A DNA stretch of 64,000 nucleotides from Carallia brachiata (taxonomy: Eukaryota > Streptophyta > Magnoliopsida > Malpighiales > Rhizophoraceae): NCBI GenBank assembly GCA_021464245.1, contig JADCRB010000068.1, positions 7,550,134-7,614,133 on the forward strand. The letters run 5' to 3'. Each line of letters begins with the position of its first letter. Position 1 is the stretch's first letter. The notes under the pieces were generated by a model. It did not search any database, was not told the DNA's origin, and saw nothing but the letters and a program-made list of their open reading frames with translations. Of the stretch, positions 1-12,816 are shown piece by piece. The translations under genes and the position numbers were made by a program.

Positions 1-1898
1 AGTGTGGAGATGCTGAACAGTAATTACTGGCTTGTTAAAGAGAAAGAAGTCGGTTTTGTACACTCAAAGACAAAGTGTGAGAATTTATAGTATTCTCACT
101 TTAGCAGAGCAATTGGTTAAAACCTCCCTCAGTTTTACGTACATCTGTCAAAGGAAATTTACGCAATTTTGGGAGAAATTAAATGCAGAAATTTTGGGAG
201 AAACTATGCATGCAAATTCCAAGCAGACAACTCAATTAATAAACTAACACTAATATAAGAAAATTTTGGTTCTATTTTTTGGCTTCACAAGAGTGGCAAC
301 AAAATGATCTAGGCCATTTGATGATTGAATTCATCGAAATAAAGAAACAGATAAATCATCAAATACTTATAGATATAAGAGAACTACATTGCTATTTATT
401 GGTACATAAAATGTACTATATCTTACTTTTTAACGAAAGGATTTTTTTTTGTTTTTTCATTAAACTACTCCTCAATCTTGACCACTTTGCTTTGCGCTTA
501 ATTTTGTGTATCATTGATTGCTTTGACACAATTCATGTCACTAATTATCAGCGCAACAAGTGGAAATAGACCTACACTATGCCCATTAAATTAGGGCATG
601 AGTACACTTCTAGAATTTTTTGCCCAATTTTTTTCCCTAATTGCAACGATTTTTTTTTATTTTCTGCGAGGACAGTTTTATTTTTTTAACAAAAAAATTG
701 TCTTCTTTTTTGTTATAAAAAATTGAACATTGTAAAAAGTAAAAAACTCATTTCAATTCGGACAAAAAATTCAGACAAAACATTGAGAAACTCTACTTTT
801 TTCGATTAAATTATAGGCTACTGCAAAACAAGGTTGGATTATCGTACGTACATCCATCGGTGGTTGGGGGTTAATTTTAGTTGTCTGAAACTACTCAAAT
901 CATAGGGTAATGTGATCCATTAACGACGTTAATTAGAAAGTATTGTGTAATTCATGAACCAGTTAAAAAGGATAAGCCTTCCCAGGATCCATATGTCCCT
1001 AAAGTCCCTTGCAAAAGACATAACAAGATGTCATTCCCGTTCACATCATGTACGAGCATTTTATTATTACTTATATATCTTAAAAGTAAAAATATATATG
1101 TAATTTTACACTATACAAGTTTATTCAATTATTTTTTAATTTTAATTAAATCCTACTTAAAATATTTTTCACGCATAAATTAAGTTAATTTGATAGATAA
1201 ATTAAATTAAAAATCCCTTTGTAGCTCCCATGCCTCCTCGAAGAGAGGAGGATTCATTCGGCCTCTGCCCCCAAGACAAAAGTGATCGACAGGTCCATGT
1301 ATAGCAAACTTCGTGCTTGTAGCCAAAAAATAGCAAAAATCACCAACTAGTGAAATCCAACAAGACACATGGAAGCATCTCATTGGTTCAGGAAAAAAAT
1401 TTGAAAGAGCAAGCCCCCAAAAACATTTTTTTTTAAAAAAAGAACGGCTAATTAAATAATATTGAAGAAACATAAAGTGAAAAAAAAAAAAAACCCCTAA
1501 GAAACTGTTTCTTAATTGTGAAGTTTGATGCTTTCTCGCGGACTTCCCACACTAGGAGAGTTTCCTAGGAAAAAAAAAAAGGACAACCTGCATCAAGTGA
1601 TTCTACACTAGATAATACGGAAGCTTCATAAGCTTGTCATGCATATGTGCTTTCATTGTTCATTGATGATTCTCTTAACTCACTAGTTTAAAAGTTATAT
1701 TAGAGGCCCCAAACTAATTAAGAGTCTAAAATATATATCCATCTTTGAAGACATGTGGGATTAGGATATAGTTGGTGATCCAAATGACCCCTTAATATGT
1801 AGACCAAAAACAAATTAATTAAATCGGAGAATAAATAGGCAAAATGATCCTGTAAGCGAGACAGCCTTGTGGGGAAGAAAAGCGAAATTTTGGGATTT
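1..1898. other. AT-rich intergenic DNA without a gene
   Basis: No open reading frame here resembles a known protein, and the composition is strongly AT-rich with poly(A)/poly(T) runs. A short direct duplication of an AATTTTGGGAGAAA-type unit lies near 160-205. Nothing else can be supported. Confidence 0.7.
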
Positions 1899-1899
1899 C

Positions 1900-2092
1900 T
1901 ATGCATCATTACATTTAGCCGGCTGTGACATGGTGCAGTCCGATCTGTAGGTTCTTTTTCTTCCGAGTGCATATGCATGTGTTAACCACATTTTGCCCAG
2001 TGATTCTTCTAATAACGCAGAGAGATCCATTGAACAAGTATGCATGATTATGTTCAGCCGGTTGTGTATTCGAGGAGTTAATCGATCTGTAG
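1900..2092. repeat. Diverged direct repeat pair
   Basis: Two related segments of about 51-54 bp, at 1900-1950 and 2039-2092, both begin TATGCAT, continue with an AGCCGG core followed by TTGTG/CTGTG, and end GATCTGTAG. They lie in the same orientation about 139 bp apart. This is either an old tandem duplication or two copies of a repeat. No protein is recognised. Confidence 0.5.
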
Positions 2093-2702
2093 ACACTTGT
2101 TCATTGGAGCTCCCTCCCCCCTTGAAAGAAGTGTGGTGGCAGACATGCATTTATAAGAAACAAAATGATAGGAAACTACACCATTTTTATTGCATGATAT
2201 CAATATTCTCTTATTTTGAACTATACATAAGAATCTGTGATGTCTTTATTACTAAAATGGTATAATTTTTGACTTATATTTTTTATTGAGTATAATTTAC
2301 TTATAATTTTATATCATACAATAAATAAAATTTATTTAAAATAAAAATATAAAATAATAAAATTAAATTATAAATAAATTATGTTTATTTAAATATAAAA
2401 TAATATTAATAAATACTCAAAATTCTTTGGCATAAATTGCCTCGAGATGGCCAATAGATTCATTGCCAACAATGAATCTTCGCAAGTACTCTTTCGTAAT
2501 TGGTACGGTGTATAAGTACGCGGGCTTATAAACAGTCCCTTCTGATTAAAAAGGCTTGCCGTTAAGGAATATAAGATTGAAAGGCCTAGATCAAAGCTAC
2601 TGCGTCCATTGAATTAAGTTCATTGCTTAATTATTCAAAAAGCTTTTATTTACCTATTGGGAAAAAAAAAGGTATTTGCAAACTTTTGCCTAAATTTTTG
2701 CA

Positions 2703-2865
2703 CAACTGATGTGTCGAATTGTAATAAATTTTTATTATTTTGTAACTACATTAATACTTTATATAACAATAAAATTAATTAATAAGATGTATTTTTTCTT
2801 ATTTCATAGTTTATTAATATAATTGCGAAAAAATAAAAATTTATTACACTTCAATGCGTCATTTG
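2703..2865. mobile_element. Foldback MITE-like inverted repeat
   Basis: The left arm (about 2703-2757) and the reverse complement of the right arm (about 2811-2865) match over about 50 bp and share a GTAATAAATTTTTATT core. The arms enclose a short AT-rich centre. This is the structure of a small non-autonomous DNA transposon or foldback element. No clean target duplication was identified. Confidence 0.6.
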
Positions 2866-3665
2866 AATGAAAATTGCTGGATATGTAACGGCGCCCTTCC
2901 TATTATATCAACAGACAAAAATAAGAATTGGATCTTACATGCGTGTAAGACAGAAGTGCCTGATAGGTCAGGGAAAATATCAGTTTCAATTATGTGATCT
3001 ATCATCTTTCATGAAAAGTAAAATTGGAAGTAACCCTCACGGCCCTCCAATATTGGGAAATGACAAACTGTATTTTCTTCAAAAAAACCTAATTATTTTT
3101 TTTTACCAAATCCTGATTATTAAAATTAAAAGTTTTGTTTGTTTATTTAAAGAAAAATCGTGACGGACACAATTTTTGGGAACATAAATGACGAGAAAAA
3201 TGATTTATACCATAAATTATGAAATAATCAATTATGTCTACGAGACTTTGTGATCGGATCTTATAATGCCTACCTGATGAGAGAAAAATAGGAGACTTCT
3301 CTCTCATCCATTTAAGTTATAAAAAAAAAAAAAAAAAGGCAGCCCCTAAAATAGGAGGGGCGCCAGTAGGCCGCCCCTTATTTAAATGTATTAAATAATT
3401 TTCTAGAATTATTTTTCAGTTTAAGATTTTTTATTAATTGGAATCGAAGAATTAATAAATCTATTCTACCTAAAATGAGAATTATTCTTGCGTGGTCCGG
3501 CCCCTCCTTGACTAAATTGGTCCGCACCGGCCATTGATTATTTTTGACCATAGTCGGAAAGGTCAAAATAAATGCTCGGACGGACCCTTCCCCAGTTGGG
3601 CAAAAACTCCGTCTATGCCTACGGCTATTGTTGATTTCCTTCCAACTCTCAGCTAGCCACTAGCC
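2866..3665. other. Intergenic DNA with a short GC-rich hairpin
   Basis: No gene is visible. At 3356-3378, AGGGGCG and CGCCCCT form a perfect 7-bp inverted repeat around a 9-nt loop, which is conspicuous in this AT-rich setting. It probably belongs to a repeat fragment. Confidence 0.5.
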
Positions 3666-4508
3666 ACAAGTGGTGGGTCAGAAAAAATTTGTAGGGGTAA
3701 ATTTTATATGTGTGAATATAATAATAAAAATTAGTATATAATAAAAATTAAAAATTAAATTAATTATTTTGAATAATAAATATTTTAATTATATTATGTG
3801 AATTTTAATATTTTAATATATTTTTTATTTTTTATGCAATCAAAGAAATTTTTTTCATATGAATAGTCATTTAGAGATTTAGTTATTTACCTCTCAAATA
3901 ATTATCTAATAAAATTTTTATGATGTTCGTTGTAAAAAAAATATTTACTATAACTGTTATAATTAGTGAAATTAAAGTCAATTTATAAACAAATATATAT
4001 TTAGATAGATAATGTGTTTTTAAATATTTTTTTCTTTTAAATAACTATTATTACTAATAATTTATTTTATTAAAAGATAAAATATTTTTAAAAAAGAGTA
4101 ATAATATAGATATAAAAAAATTACCAAAATAATTTTAAAAATAAAATAATAATTTAAGTAAATACATTATAAATGGATTGTCAAGAAGATAAAAAAAAAA
4201 AAACAACTGATTTCTTTTAAAAAAATGAGAAGAAGCAAAAAAAAAAAAAACACACACACACACACACACAAAAGAAGAAGAACAAAAGAGGCGTACAAGA
4301 AACCCAAAAAAAAAAAAGCAAGAAAGTCCAGAAGAAACGGCCAGCCTGAGCAAGCAGAAACAAACAAAAAAAAAAAAAAAAGAGGGAAGAAAGCTAAGAA
4401 GAGGAGTCGATCTTAGGACTGAGGCAGGGCCACAAGAATTTGAGGGTGGGCACATGCCTCTTGCCACCAGGCTAAATTATAACACTGGCAATGTCTTACC
4501 TACTAAAA
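3666..4508 (-). repeat. AT-rich interspersed repeat (family A), copy 1
   Basis: This stretch matches the order and much of the sequence of 17,618-18,481. Both have a GGGGG-bearing end, then ATAATAATAAAAA, then TATTTTGAATAATAAATATT, then an ACTAATAATTTATTTTATTAAAA block, then a long purine-rich tract. Both end in a GC-richer segment that looks tRNA-like on the minus strand. A (CA)10 microsatellite (4251-4270) sits inside the purine tract. Apparent lysine-rich reading frames here are low-complexity artefacts. Confidence 0.6.
4251..4270. repeat. (CA)10 microsatellite
   Basis: Ten uninterrupted CA units follow a 14-base A run. Confidence 0.95.
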
Positions 4509-4984
4509 TATGCTAGCCACCCATTTTTGGCCCTATTTATTTATAGAAAGGAGCTTATTATTTTAACCGAAAAATAAACTGTTTCTCTTTTTTTTTTGAA
4601 CAAATTATATAAAATTAAAATGTTGAACATATATTACAATGTAGAACAGTAAAATATAATATTTTCAATTATAAATCTTGATTTATAAGTAATTTTTACT
4701 AACGTGTCCAATAAAAAAATGTGTCTATCTAATTACTTCTTTTATTTATTTGTAGCTTTTTGAAAGTGCAAATATCCTTTCCACATTGGTCAAAATATTA
4801 TGCGGAGGGTTTGGTCCAAAATTATTGGGGCAAAGTTTTGTTGGTGAAAAGACAGGAATGAGGCCCATTTTCCACCGTCACCACTCCAGCCGAACCCATC
4901 CCCAGTTGAAGCTTTCCTGCTTTCTATAGTACTACTCTACAATATGGGCATTCCATTCAGCGGGGGAGAATATATAACCTTTGT

Positions 4985-5130
4985 ATTGCAGGTGGTGAAG
5001 GTTAGCCCTATGCATTAGGACTGAAAATTTAGAGTTCGAATTTCAATCTGACCTACGTTATCATCACATATAATTGATTCTAATGTAATGTATCCAATCC
5101 AAAACAAAAAATAATAATAATAATAATTTA
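4985..5130 (+). mobile_element. Possible tRNA-derived SINE-like fragment
   Basis: A segment with GTTCGAATTTC near 5034 resembles a degenerate pol III B box (consensus GGTTCGANTCC). It is preceded about 40 bp upstream by a weak A-box-like stretch and followed by an AT-rich tail ending in an (ATA)n run near 5110-5130. The assignment is tentative. Confidence 0.3.
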
Positions 5131-5533
5131 CCCAAAAGCCAGTAATTCAGTCCCAACTAAAGGCGATCAAACGATTATTGATTTGGACACAAGTTAAAAT
5201 CTAAAAGTCTTTCTGGCCATATGCGATGGCATTGCACTACATCCAGCCATCCTACTAACAAACAAAGCTGATATTGCCCAATAAGAGGAGGTTGTAGTTT
5301 CTAGATGTTTACTTTACCTCATCGCCACCAAGACAAATTCATCAGATTTTTATTTATAATACAGTCTTTCATGGGTATAATAATAGTAATTTACATTCTT
5401 GCCTGCTTTCATGTGACTTACCAACTGCATGTGGATTGAAGCATGTAGGAAAAAATAACATAAAATGCATGGAATCGTGATGAGAAGATTCGAAGGGTTC
5501 GAAATCAAAGTTGGGTAACCTAAGCATAAACTG

Positions 5534-5592
5534 AAGGCAGTGTGCATAAGCCCAAATAAAAAAAAAAAAAAAGAAAAAAAATTAAGGCAGTG
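5534..5592 (+). mobile_element. Small poly(A) insertion between 9-bp direct repeats
   Basis: AAGGCAGTG occurs at 5534-5542 and 5584-5592. The 41 bases between are a short unique piece (TGCATAAGCCCAAAT) followed by a long A-rich tail. This is the layout of a heavily truncated retroposed cDNA with its target duplication. With only 9 bp of repeat, coincidence is possible. Confidence 0.4.
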
Positions 5593-8108
5593 AAGGAAGA
5601 GAAAAAAAAAAAAAAACAAAAGGTAAAAACGAGGGCTTATAATTCAAAGGAATTAAATTGGCTCACCTTTGACAATCGTGCCTGTTTAGGAGACCTCAAG
5701 TCTTCAAAGCTCTTTCCACAAAGCTTCTTTGGATGCGAGCCGAATGCCCCCTCCTCCAACTTCTTTTATACACTCGCCGTTTTTTCTTATTAAGATTTAA
5801 GAGGTTTATTGTACTGCAACCTATACGACGAAATACTTTTTCGTATTCTGATAACTTTCGCAATTTTTAATGCTGAGAAAAGGATGTTGGTTTATAAAAT
5901 TAAGCAAAATTATTGACATTATATAATTTATGATTTAATAAATTTTTTTTTTTTAATTAAAACTCTGATATGTTTAAACAAAAAAATCTAGATTGTAATT
6001 ACTATATTGCTAGCTGAAAGGACACTTACCTTCTTTTTGATGTACCTTGTCTTTCTCCTACAAAAAATTTAAAGGCAATGTCTGTCCACTGAGATTTATG
6101 GAAAAGTTAAGCGTACAGAGAGCCCTTTAGTACCTAATATTAAATATTGTCATGTACCAAAAAAAAAGTATCTAATATTACATATTGTCAGCTGATTTTA
6201 TGTAATTCTTTTATATATACACACATTAGTAACAGACTCTTGCGATACATAAATTTAATCATATTTTTTATTAAATTTATTTTTACTTTATTTATTTAAA
6301 ATAAAAAATAGAATAAATTTTAAATTTTGAGTATTATTTTTTTAAGAATTTTTTAAAACTTTTTGAGAAAATAATAAGAACTTGTTTTTCTTTTTAAGAA
6401 AATGAATTTAGAAGTAGTGTTTTTTTTTTAAAGAAAAAATTATAGGTAAATTTGAGAGATGTTTTTAATTTTTTTTCTTTTCAAAAAAGGAGGATTGGTG
6501 AAATAGTTCTTTTTTTCTTTTTTATTATTTTATTTTTTTATAAAATTTATAATAGAGATTTAACTATAGTAAAAGTAGGAATATATAAATTAATAAAATT
6601 CTTATTTGATTAAGGTTAATTTTATATTAATTGTGAATCCTAATTTCAATTGTGATAGAATTTTTATAATTATAAAATATTTCAATATTATTTTTATTTT
6701 TAATTTACGAATTTATAAAAATCACCACAAGTCCGAGAAAAAAAAACTAAGATTTTCTCTCAGCTTCACCTTTATATACTTACATATAGATTTTTTGGTT
6801 TGAAAAGACCTTTTATATCACTTGTCATTTTCTTTAATAGTTACTAAAATATTACTTTGTCTAAAATAAGTCGCCTAAATTTTTTTCTTCTTTTTTGTCA
6901 TTTTAAATCTCAATTGCATTATATTCCTCCTATTTTCAATTGAACGTGTGCTGTACTCAGTATTCTAAATTCTTTCACTCTGGACTTTGTTAAGCAACAA
7001 CAGCAAGAATAAGGAAGTTCTTCTAGGACAATAAAATAATTCACTATCATTTTTTATTTTTTATCATTATAGATTTGAGATTGATAACTATATATTGTAG
7101 AGAAAGGCAAGACTTGCTCTTAGATATGCTCAAGAACTTCTAAAGGAGGACCCATTATCAAAGGATTTTCTTCAATATACGTTGCAAAAGGATTGCAATT
7201 CCACAATTTATTGAAGCTAGCTAGCGGTAAATTTCTTGTTTTTTTTCTTTTTTTTTATAGACATGGGAAAGTGGGGGTTGCACTGTATCTTCATAGCAGT
7301 TCTATAATTTTGGATAGTTAAGACGTACATAAATACTGAAATTACGTAAATTTAATTTTACTGCACAATTTGATAAAACTTGATTCAAACCTTGCAGTGA
7401 ACACATTCAAATGCTTACCACTAGATCACAACATAGATAGTAGTAAACTTCTTTCACATATTTGTGTGACATATTGTCTAACTTATTGTTATAAACATTA
7501 CTCGAAAGAGAAGAAAACCCTGTCTTCATGGTTACAAGATCAAGTAGTGCTTTTAGATTTTAGTAGGTAACGTGTGAGACCTTTAGTAGAGATGTGGGCT
7601 ACGTTGGATTTCCATCATCCCATGCATGGCCATTCAGATGACATTACCTAACTTTCCTCACTGTCGCCTCACGCCTATTGCATTATATAATGGAAGGGGC
7701 CTTGACGCCTTGTCCATCTTTCTTCCTTTTATTATTATTATTTTAATAAAAAGAAAGATGCCCGCCGTTGATTAAAACACTTGTGGATCAAGTTCAATTT
7801 TAGACTATTAAAGTCCTCACTTAATTATTAATAAGATAAATTTATTATCTGAATACTATTTAATTTGAGTGGACTTTCTTATAGTTTGTTTTAATATTAA
7901 TAAGTGTAAAATTTAACACAATTTATTTCACACAAATTATTATTTATTAGGGGACGGACGTCATGAATTGAGATTAACACATTGAATTACTAACCAGTGT
8001 GCCGTGCCCATCGTTTGTTCTCTTGCCAAAGTGCAGAAATAATTACAATGAAGAATATAAAACTAGAAAAGTTACTTGTATGTTGAATACCTTGGGTTTA
8101 CCAAAATC
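5593..8108. other. AT-rich intergenic DNA without a gene
   Basis: No convincing coding exon or RNA gene is visible. The stretch is AT-rich with many T-runs. The only structured item is the small insertion at 6129-6190, listed separately. Confidence 0.7.
6129..6190 (+). mobile_element. 14-nt poly(A) insertion between 24-bp repeats
   Basis: A 24-nt segment at 6129-6152 recurs at 6167-6190 with two mismatches. The 14 bases between are TGTACC plus eight As. A short cargo with a 3' A-run abutting the second repeat fits a minimal target-primed reverse transcription event on the plus strand. Replication slippage is an alternative. Confidence 0.45.
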
Positions 8109-8747
8109 CATAGTTTTAAAAATCAAATTTATCTAATCGTACTGAAAAATCGGTGAACTGAGATTTAGATCAGTTTGGTTTTATTAGAGAATCGAGTTAA
8201 AAATAAATTGGTTAAAAACCATTTGAACTAGCACCAATCGACTTGAACTGGTGAATCAAAAGTCGGTAAACCAGACACTTTAATATTGATTTAAGTTATT
8301 TTTTAAATTTCCTAAAACGACACTGTTTTATATTTTTCCTTTTTCTATTGTGAATCACACATATTTATATTTATATTAATGATAAATACAATATTTTTAA
8401 ATTATATGTTGGCTCCATAATATTTTATTTTCATATATGAATACTCTATTGATAGTTTTATGATATATTGTTTTCAACATAAATGTTTTATTGATTCATT
8501 TAATTGAAAAATTATTTTAAATATCTTATAATTTGATTCTATTTTGATTATAAGTAGACTTTTATTTTTTTTTATAGTTATAGCGGTTGTTTGTTATTAA
8601 AAAAACGATAAATTACATGTATTTGTTATTATTTTATCAAATAAGAATTGATCCGTCGATTCAATCATCGGATTGCCAATTAGACGACTAACTTACTAAT
8701 CCGATCTTCTTATTGGGTCAACAACTGATCTGGTTTTAAAAATTATG
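8109..8747. mobile_element. TIR element, GGTTTTAAAAAT type
   Basis: The left end (CATAGTTTTAAAAATCAAAT) and the reverse complement of the right end (CATAATTTTTAAAACCAGAT) form an imperfect terminal inverted repeat of about 20 bp. Degenerate (A/G)ATCGG-type motifs follow inside both ends. The centre is AT-rich and non-coding. It looks like a non-autonomous DNA transposon related in style to 32,568-33,009. Confidence 0.5.
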
Positions 8748-10780
8748 TCCAAATCTAAACCGAGACAATGGAAAAGAAGATTAAGACTAAGACTTTGCCT
8801 AGTGACAATTGAAACTTGATGCCAAATCTGCTCAAGTTTTTACTACTATTATCAAAGATAAAAACAAGATAAAGAAAAGAAACAAGATGATGAAGTTCAT
8901 CAATGAGCTTCGGTCAAAAAAAAAAAAAAAGACATATGTGAATCTGTATTGCACTATTAATAATCGTTGAATGCACCTCTTTGATTCTCATGGTTAAGAT
9001 TAACATGTATAACTAAAGTGTATGATAGTACAGTACGGGGACTTGTACCTGAAATGCCACCTGCTTGATCAGCGTAACACTTTTATATCTATTAGAAATT
9101 AATGATAAATGATACGATTACTCCTCGGCAAGGACTATGATGACAAATAAGGCACGCCAGACTTTTCGTATTTTAGTGCATTTCCAAGATGATATAATTC
9201 ATCAATATAATTATAAGAGCTTTATCATATGTTCGTGCTTTAAATTAAAATAATAATATAATTTATCTAATAATATTTTATATTCTATTTAACTTTTGTA
9301 TAATATTCAATTATTTATATCAATTTAATCTTATTTTAAATTCACATAAAACATCTAACTAAATATTTTTCTATAATTATAAGGACAAGGGAAAGTACAT
9401 AGGTGCAAATGTCAACCGGATGTTTATTAGTTAGCTCGATTACTTCTTAAATTTTTCATATTGGCAAAAACAAAGACTCTATTGTAAAGTTTGATCATAT
9501 ATATTAATAAAATAATTACATAATTTATTTAATACTATTTAATAATTTATTTATTTTATTTTTTTAATATTAATTATTTACTAATATATATTATTTTGAT
9601 CATAATTTAATCATATATAAAAAAATTTTACCAAATATTTTTTCCAAAACAAGGGTAACAAAATTAAGGGGTTTGATAAGTCGAAAGCGCCCACGAAAGT
9701 GATAGATGTAGGATGGGGGCATGCTCACATCACACTTTCGTAATATTATGATCTCAGCCTTTGGAGCCACGTTTCGGAATCCAATTGGATGGCCTTTCGT
9801 CAAAATATTACCCGAGAATTAAATTGAGTCCTTGGTTTGATTTGGTGAGATAGAGTAGTGATATATTGTATAATTTTTTTTAAAATTTTTTATGAATTTT
9901 TTTTATGTAGTAAGAAATTTTTGATATTTTTATTTTTATTTTTTAAAATTAAATTTTAAGTAACTTTAATATTATTTTAAAATTTAAAAACTTAGTGAAA
10001 TTTTGTACAAAAACTTTTCGTGATATTTATTTGTTTTTATATGATAAGAAAATGTAAGAAAGAATTTAATTAGAATAACAAAATAACACCATTTTTTTCT
10101 CATTATTTTTCATCTTTTAAATTTTATTTTTTCATAACTTTTTATCAGACAATTTTCTTTCTCATCATAATTTTTCTTGCATATTTTACATATATTCAAA
10201 TAACTTTTTTTCTTCAAAATTTTTTATCTCACAATTTTCTTCAGAATTTTTGTTTTTACTATTTTCTTTTTCATATAATTCTTATTTATCTAAACAATTT
10301 CTTTTCCTCACAATTTTTTTTTTACAATTTTCTTTCTCAACATTTTCTTATAAACAAAACAAATCATACGTACGCGTGAGGCTCTTGGACAGGGCAGACA
10401 ATGTAGACGTGGGCATCATGCTGGTTTTTTCCTTTTTTTTTTTTTTGGTTTTTCCATAAGACATATGATAAGTAAATAAAGAAATTAAAATTTGCAAACG
10501 AATATATACATTGTAAACCTAATTATTTTTATAGCTGCTTGCACATTTTTCTTATTCTTTTTTGTACATTTGTCTTGCACTTCTACATATTTTACTTCAA
10601 TTATTTACACATCAAACGTTTTTTTTTTTTTTTTCTGAACAAAGAAAAAAGAAAAAAAAATGCAAAGAACCTACACGGAATCCACCCCCACACTGTCTGC
10701 TCTTACCCCTTTATCTTTTTAGGATTAAAATTCCATATGATTATTTGTAAGTAATATTTGCCACAATTAAAGATGACTGG
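8748..10780. other. AT- and T-rich intergenic DNA
   Basis: No supportable gene. The stretch 9,850-10,350 is a T-rich tract with repeated CTTTCTCA/CACAATTTTC motifs, resembling the tails of the MITEs at 13,729 and 40,038. It may be a decayed relative. Confidence 0.6.
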
Positions 10781-11020
10781 GAGTTGGATCTCTATTGCCC
10801 GATCATTGCTAAGTGCTTAACCTCGATGCAAAGTTTCTAGACATATCACTTGCATCATATCTTAAGGGAAGTAAATTTTTGTGTTGATTTTATGACTAAT
10901 GTTGGGTGACCTCTATTGCTTTCTTTCGAGTTTGAGATACTCCTCCACCAGATATTGGGACTTTTTTTCATGCAGATCTAATTAGAGTTAGTGCTAAGAG
11001 GAGGCAAGATTACATAGGCT
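10781..11020 (+). pseudogene. LINE RNase H domain tail, broken
   Basis: The plus strand encodes, in more than one frame, pieces typical of the C-terminal RNase H domain of plant L1-type LINE polyproteins. One is LREVNFCVDFMTNVG (family form R-E-x-N-x-C-A-D-x-L-A). A frame change follows, then DTPPPDIGTFFHADLI and RRQDYIG. The usual Asp of the C-A-D motif remains, but the frameshift and stops make it non-functional. No reverse transcriptase precedes it, so this is a 5'-truncated or decayed copy. Confidence 0.6.
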
Positions 11021-11190
11021 TTATTTGCTCTTTTATTATATATATTTTTTCAAATCTTATTTTTCTCCTTGTTTAGAATTCCTTATCATATATATATAGA
11101 ACTAAGAATATGCAATTAGTGTAAGCTATATTACAAATGGTCTATAATTTGGATCATATTTAAAAACATTTCAACAACTTATGTATTATC

Positions 11191-11553
11191 TGTTCGAAAA
11201 TAAGAATATATTTTAAAAAACTTAAATCTCACATGAAAAGAGAAGCTAAATCTTAGTTGTTTATAAACTAAGATTTTCCTTATACTTCATAATATAAAAG
11301 ACCATATGAGGTCTCGCACAACCCAAATCCAGATCCGATATGAGCAAGTCCATGCAACCTTACACAATGGACAAGTCTTCATTGGTCCACCCCTAGAGAT
11401 TTTGGTCAAACTACTTATTTTTAACTAACCATTTTTGACATTTAGAGAATTAGCCGTTATAACTGTTACAGTCATTAACCAACATTATTCTGTCCATTAT
11501 TTACCTTATGACTATTCTTCATTTTTATAAGCCTTAAAGTCTTAACCAATATA

Positions 11554-11584
<31 letters not shown>

Positions 11585-11833
11585 CCATATTCTTCTTCTT
11601 CAAGATATATTCATTCCTATACTCTTCTTTTTCTATATACTTCTTATGTTAATTTGTTGAGTCAGTCAAAATTAGAGTTATTTCTATTACCTCACCATTT
11701 AAAGCACACATTAGTGGAAAGATCTATTTTATTTTAGAAAGATAGTCGCTGTAACCTGTTGCACTATTTTAATTCGAAAATGGGGGCAAAAACTATCTTT
11801 AAGAATAATGCCCAGCACGCCTCAGACATTTCA
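11191..11833 (+). mobile_element. Diverged solo LTR, same family as the copia element
   Basis: The order of blocks matches both LTRs of the copia element at 12,088-19,254. They are TGTT start, TTTATAAA...CTTATACTTCATAA, AAAAGACC/TCATA..GGTCTCG, GGTCCACCCC, TTAGCCGTT, GATAGTCGC, GTTGCACT, GGGGGCAAA and a CA end. It carries no internal domain and has acquired a (TA)12 tract (11,561-11,584). I read it as a solo or orphan LTR inserted about 255 bp upstream of the full element. Confidence 0.7.
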
Positions 11834-12087
11834 TGTCCTTATTTATTTTTATTTTTATCTATTTTTTGTTACTTTAAAGTATTATTTCTAACATTATCTT
11901 ATGCATAAGAAAAACAATTTGCTAGTAGTTTTTTTTTTCTTTTTTATGAGATGTGTTTTAACGGTCTCATGCAATATTTATTTATTTAAACACAAAAGGG
12001 TACTCTATTATCAAAATAATCTACCTCATTTTTGTAAAAAAAAAAAAAAGTATTAAATTTTTGTAATGGAAAAAAATTAGTTGATGT

Positions 12088-12784
12088 TGTTAGAATATAA
12101 AAGGCATTTTAAAAGGTTTGAATCTGCCATAAGAAAGAAAAACCAAATATTACTTAACAAGAGAGTATAAATAGAGACTAAAATCCCACAAAAGAAAGAG
12201 AAATGAAGTTTTACTTGTTTATAAATCAAAATCTTTCTTATACTTCATAAAAATAAAAGACTCATAAAAGGTCTCGGGCAACCTAAACCCAAGCTCAATA
12301 TAAGTAGGCTCATGCAATCCTATGTAGTAGACAAGCCTTGGCTGATCCACCCCCGAGCCCATTCTTTTGATACCGTTCAGAATTTTCGATCAAATTAGCC
12401 GTTTTTTACCAGCCGTATTTTGGTTATTGGAGAGATAGTTGTTAGAACCATTACAGACTATTGGAAATAATTGTTTTGATCATTCAACCTAGCTTTAATG
12501 CTCATTATTTATGTTTATTTGAATTTATACTCAGATCACTATAAAAGGACTAATCAGCTTTCTCCAAGTGACACAACATTAACCATACTCTTTGTCTTCC
12601 TACTTGCATTCTGAAATTTGTTGGGTTATTCAAGTTTGTGTTGTTCTTGTTGCCTCACTTGTAAAGTGTACACCAGTGAGAAGGTTTGTTGTATCTTGGG
12701 ATGATAGTCGCCATCATACTTGTTGCACTGTGGCTATTTCATAGATGGGGACGCAAATCTATCCTTAAGGACAATGCATTTACA
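12088..12784 (+). repeat. 5' LTR of copia element
   Basis: It begins TGTTAGAATATAAAAG and ends CATTTACA. It aligns along its length with 18,585-19,254. An ACTATAAAAGGAC stretch near 12,540 is a plausible TATA region in both LTRs. Confidence 0.85.
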
Positions 12785-12816
12785 TAATTCAAATTTTTTG
12801 ATGTTTAGTACTCTTC

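Noticed and set aside
4225..4416. Lys/Arg-rich reading frame
   Set aside because: It consists of A-rich low-complexity DNA plus a (CA)10 repeat inside a repeat element. There is no family similarity.
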